Shown one piece after another: positions 4,716 through 5,700 of a stretch of 5,700 nt of DNA. Made by a program: the position numbers and the translations under genes. The stretch is from Acidobacteriaceae bacterium (GTDB lineage: Bacteria; Acidobacteriota; Terriglobia; Terriglobales; Acidobacteriaceae). The stretch is from assembly GCA_003139975.1 (NCBI GenBank), contig PLHN01000083.1, forward strand, positions 1 to 5,700, in the 5' to 3' direction. Within the stretch, counting starts at the first letter, position 1; every line of letters begins with the position of its first letter. The notes under the pieces were generated by a model. It made no database searches, was not told the DNA's origin, and was given only the letters and a program-made list of their open reading frames with translations.

Positions 4716-5700
4716 AGCCCAGCCCCTCCCGGCCGCCCCAGTAATCGGCGATGGCCGCAGCCCGCGTCTTGAGGAAACGCGCAATACGGTTGCGCTCGAA
4801 CGACTTCGCAACCTTCTGACGCCACGAATCGCGCAGCTTCGTCTTCGTCAGCTCCACCGCCGAAAGGCGTTCCCCGCCTTTTGCGATGGCGTCCCGGACT
4901 TCCTGCTTGTCCTCGACATAGACCTTGGCCATTTCCTTGCCGCGCGAGACGCTCACATACCATTGCTGCAGGTTGGCGGCGCGCAGGGACAGATTCCCGA
5001 GCGAAACAAACACCCGGTCCACGGACTTACCCTGGCTCGCGTAACTCGTATCGACATAGCCCAGGCTCATATGACCCCAGTCTTTGGGCAGGAGCTTGCC
5101 CTTCTCAATGCGGATATCGCCTTCCTTGGTGAAACCCTCGACCGTGTAGATATCGCCGTTATTGATGCGAGTGCCTTTTTTCTGGCCTTCGACCTTGGCC
5201 TCGCCGTTCTTGGTGATGCGGATACGGTCGCCTTTACCCACGGAAATTGCGCGCGTGCGTGAGACCTCGAAACGCTCCGCCTGCTCCACTGGAAGCTGTG
5301 CTTTCGTGCCGTCCCGGCGCATGAGAATCACCGATTCGCCGTCCCGTCCAATGACGGCGGCAGCTTCGCCTTTCGCAAATCCTCCCGACGTTGTGCGCTT
5401 TCCCCCGCTGCGTTTGCGCTCACCGGCCACGGCCTCATGAAAATCGACCACCATCCCGGCTTCGTAATTGCGCGCGTCGGCTTTTTGCGCCTGTGTCCAG
5501 CCAGTGGAGCGGCGCACCGTGAACTCCCTTTCCTTGCCGATAGCGCCGCGCTCTTTAAGCGCTTGGCGCAGCTCGTCCGTGAGCCTCGCCCCTTCGGCAT
5601 GAGTGGGAGCGATAATGAGTGCGCTTTTGCCGTCATCGGCTGCCTGAAGGTAATCGGAAACGAGTTGCCTGTGTCGTTCCTCGGAATTTGATTCGACGAC
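4708..5700 (-). CDS. mobF: MobF-family conjugative relaxase/helicase, C-terminal part (5' end outside window)
   Basis: The frame is open from the right edge to TGA at 4708-4710, giving the last 330 residues; GTG at 5517 is only an internal codon. The fragment matches the C-terminal RecD-like SF1 helicase of TrwC/TraI/TraA relaxases: SALIIAPTHAEGARLTDELR (26-45), STGWTQAQKADARNYEAGMV (65-84), GDRIRITKNGE (157-167), INNGDIYTVEGF (179-190), motif V GYVDTSYASQGKSVDRVFV (214-232), and motif VI QQWYVSVSRGKE (245-256). In this family an N-terminal relaxase domain nicks oriT through a tyrosine, and the helicase unwinds the transferred strand 5' to 3'; the relaxase domain, Walker A and Walker B lie outside the window. 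The residues after motif VI (about 260-330) are charged, helical and less conserved. The helicase motifs seen are intact, with no frameshift. It heads the leftward operon and overlaps the next gene by 8 bp. Confidence 0.93.
   Translation of the reverse strand, partial: VVESNSEERHRQLVSDYLQAADDGKSALIIAPTHAEGARLTDELRQALKERGAIGKEREFTVRRSTGWTQAQKADARNYEAGMVVDFHEAVAGERKRSGGKRTTSGGFAKGEAAAVIGRDGESVILMRRDGTKAQLPVEQAERFEVSRTRAISVGKGDRIRITKNGEAKVEGQKKGTRINNGDIYTVEGFTKEGDIRIEKGKLLPKDWGHMSLGYVDTSYASQGKSVDRVFVSLGNLSLRAANLQQWYVSVSRGKEMAKVYVEDKQEVRDAIAKGGERLSAVELTKTKLRDSWRQKVAKSFERNRIARFLKTRAAAIADYWGGREGLGYA

Noticed and set aside
4705..5262. Long plus-strand frame of 185 codons opposite the relaxase.
   Set aside because: It is antisense to conserved helicase motifs V and VI of the relaxase, whose sequence accounts for the region.

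Overview
The window looks like part of a conjugative plasmid or integrative conjugative element from a GC-rich proteobacterium. The evidence is the C-terminal helicase half of a MobF (TrwC/TraI-type) relaxase, a DUF736 protein, an H-NS-type nucleoid protein, a lone beta-class adenine methyltransferase and the C-terminal tail of a very large DarB-like helicase/methylase, all typical of mobile-element backbones. Shine-Dalgarno sites are canonical (AAGGAG type) and genes are closely packed, often overlapping. Species and replicon type cannot be told from this segment. No replication, partition, oriT or type IV secretion gene is visible.

Layout. (1) 1-704, plus strand: the tail of the giant DarB-like protein. 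(2) 699-1856, minus strand: a 385-residue protein with two zinc ribbons and a C-terminal HEPN-like Rx4H motif, convergent with and overlapping the first gene by 6 bp. (3) 1857-2160: a divergent intergenic region of 304 bp with one small inverted repeat and no convincing promoter. (4) 2161-3862, plus strand: DUF736 protein, a strong intrinsic terminator, DNA methyltransferase, an 80-residue acidic protein and an overlapping 125-residue protein. (5) 3875-5700, minus strand: an operon read from the window's right edge, with the relaxase C-terminus, then a 157-residue conserved-looking protein, then an H-NS-like protein, each overlapping the next.

How it fits together. The relaxase nicks and unwinds DNA for transfer. 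The methyltransferase and the DarB-like protein plausibly protect the element from host restriction. The H-NS-like protein plausibly silences or stealths the element in a new host. The zinc-ribbon/HEPN gene is the odd one out: it faces its left neighbour, belongs to no visible operon, and is the best candidate for cargo, perhaps a defence ribonuclease. That function is inference from a short motif.
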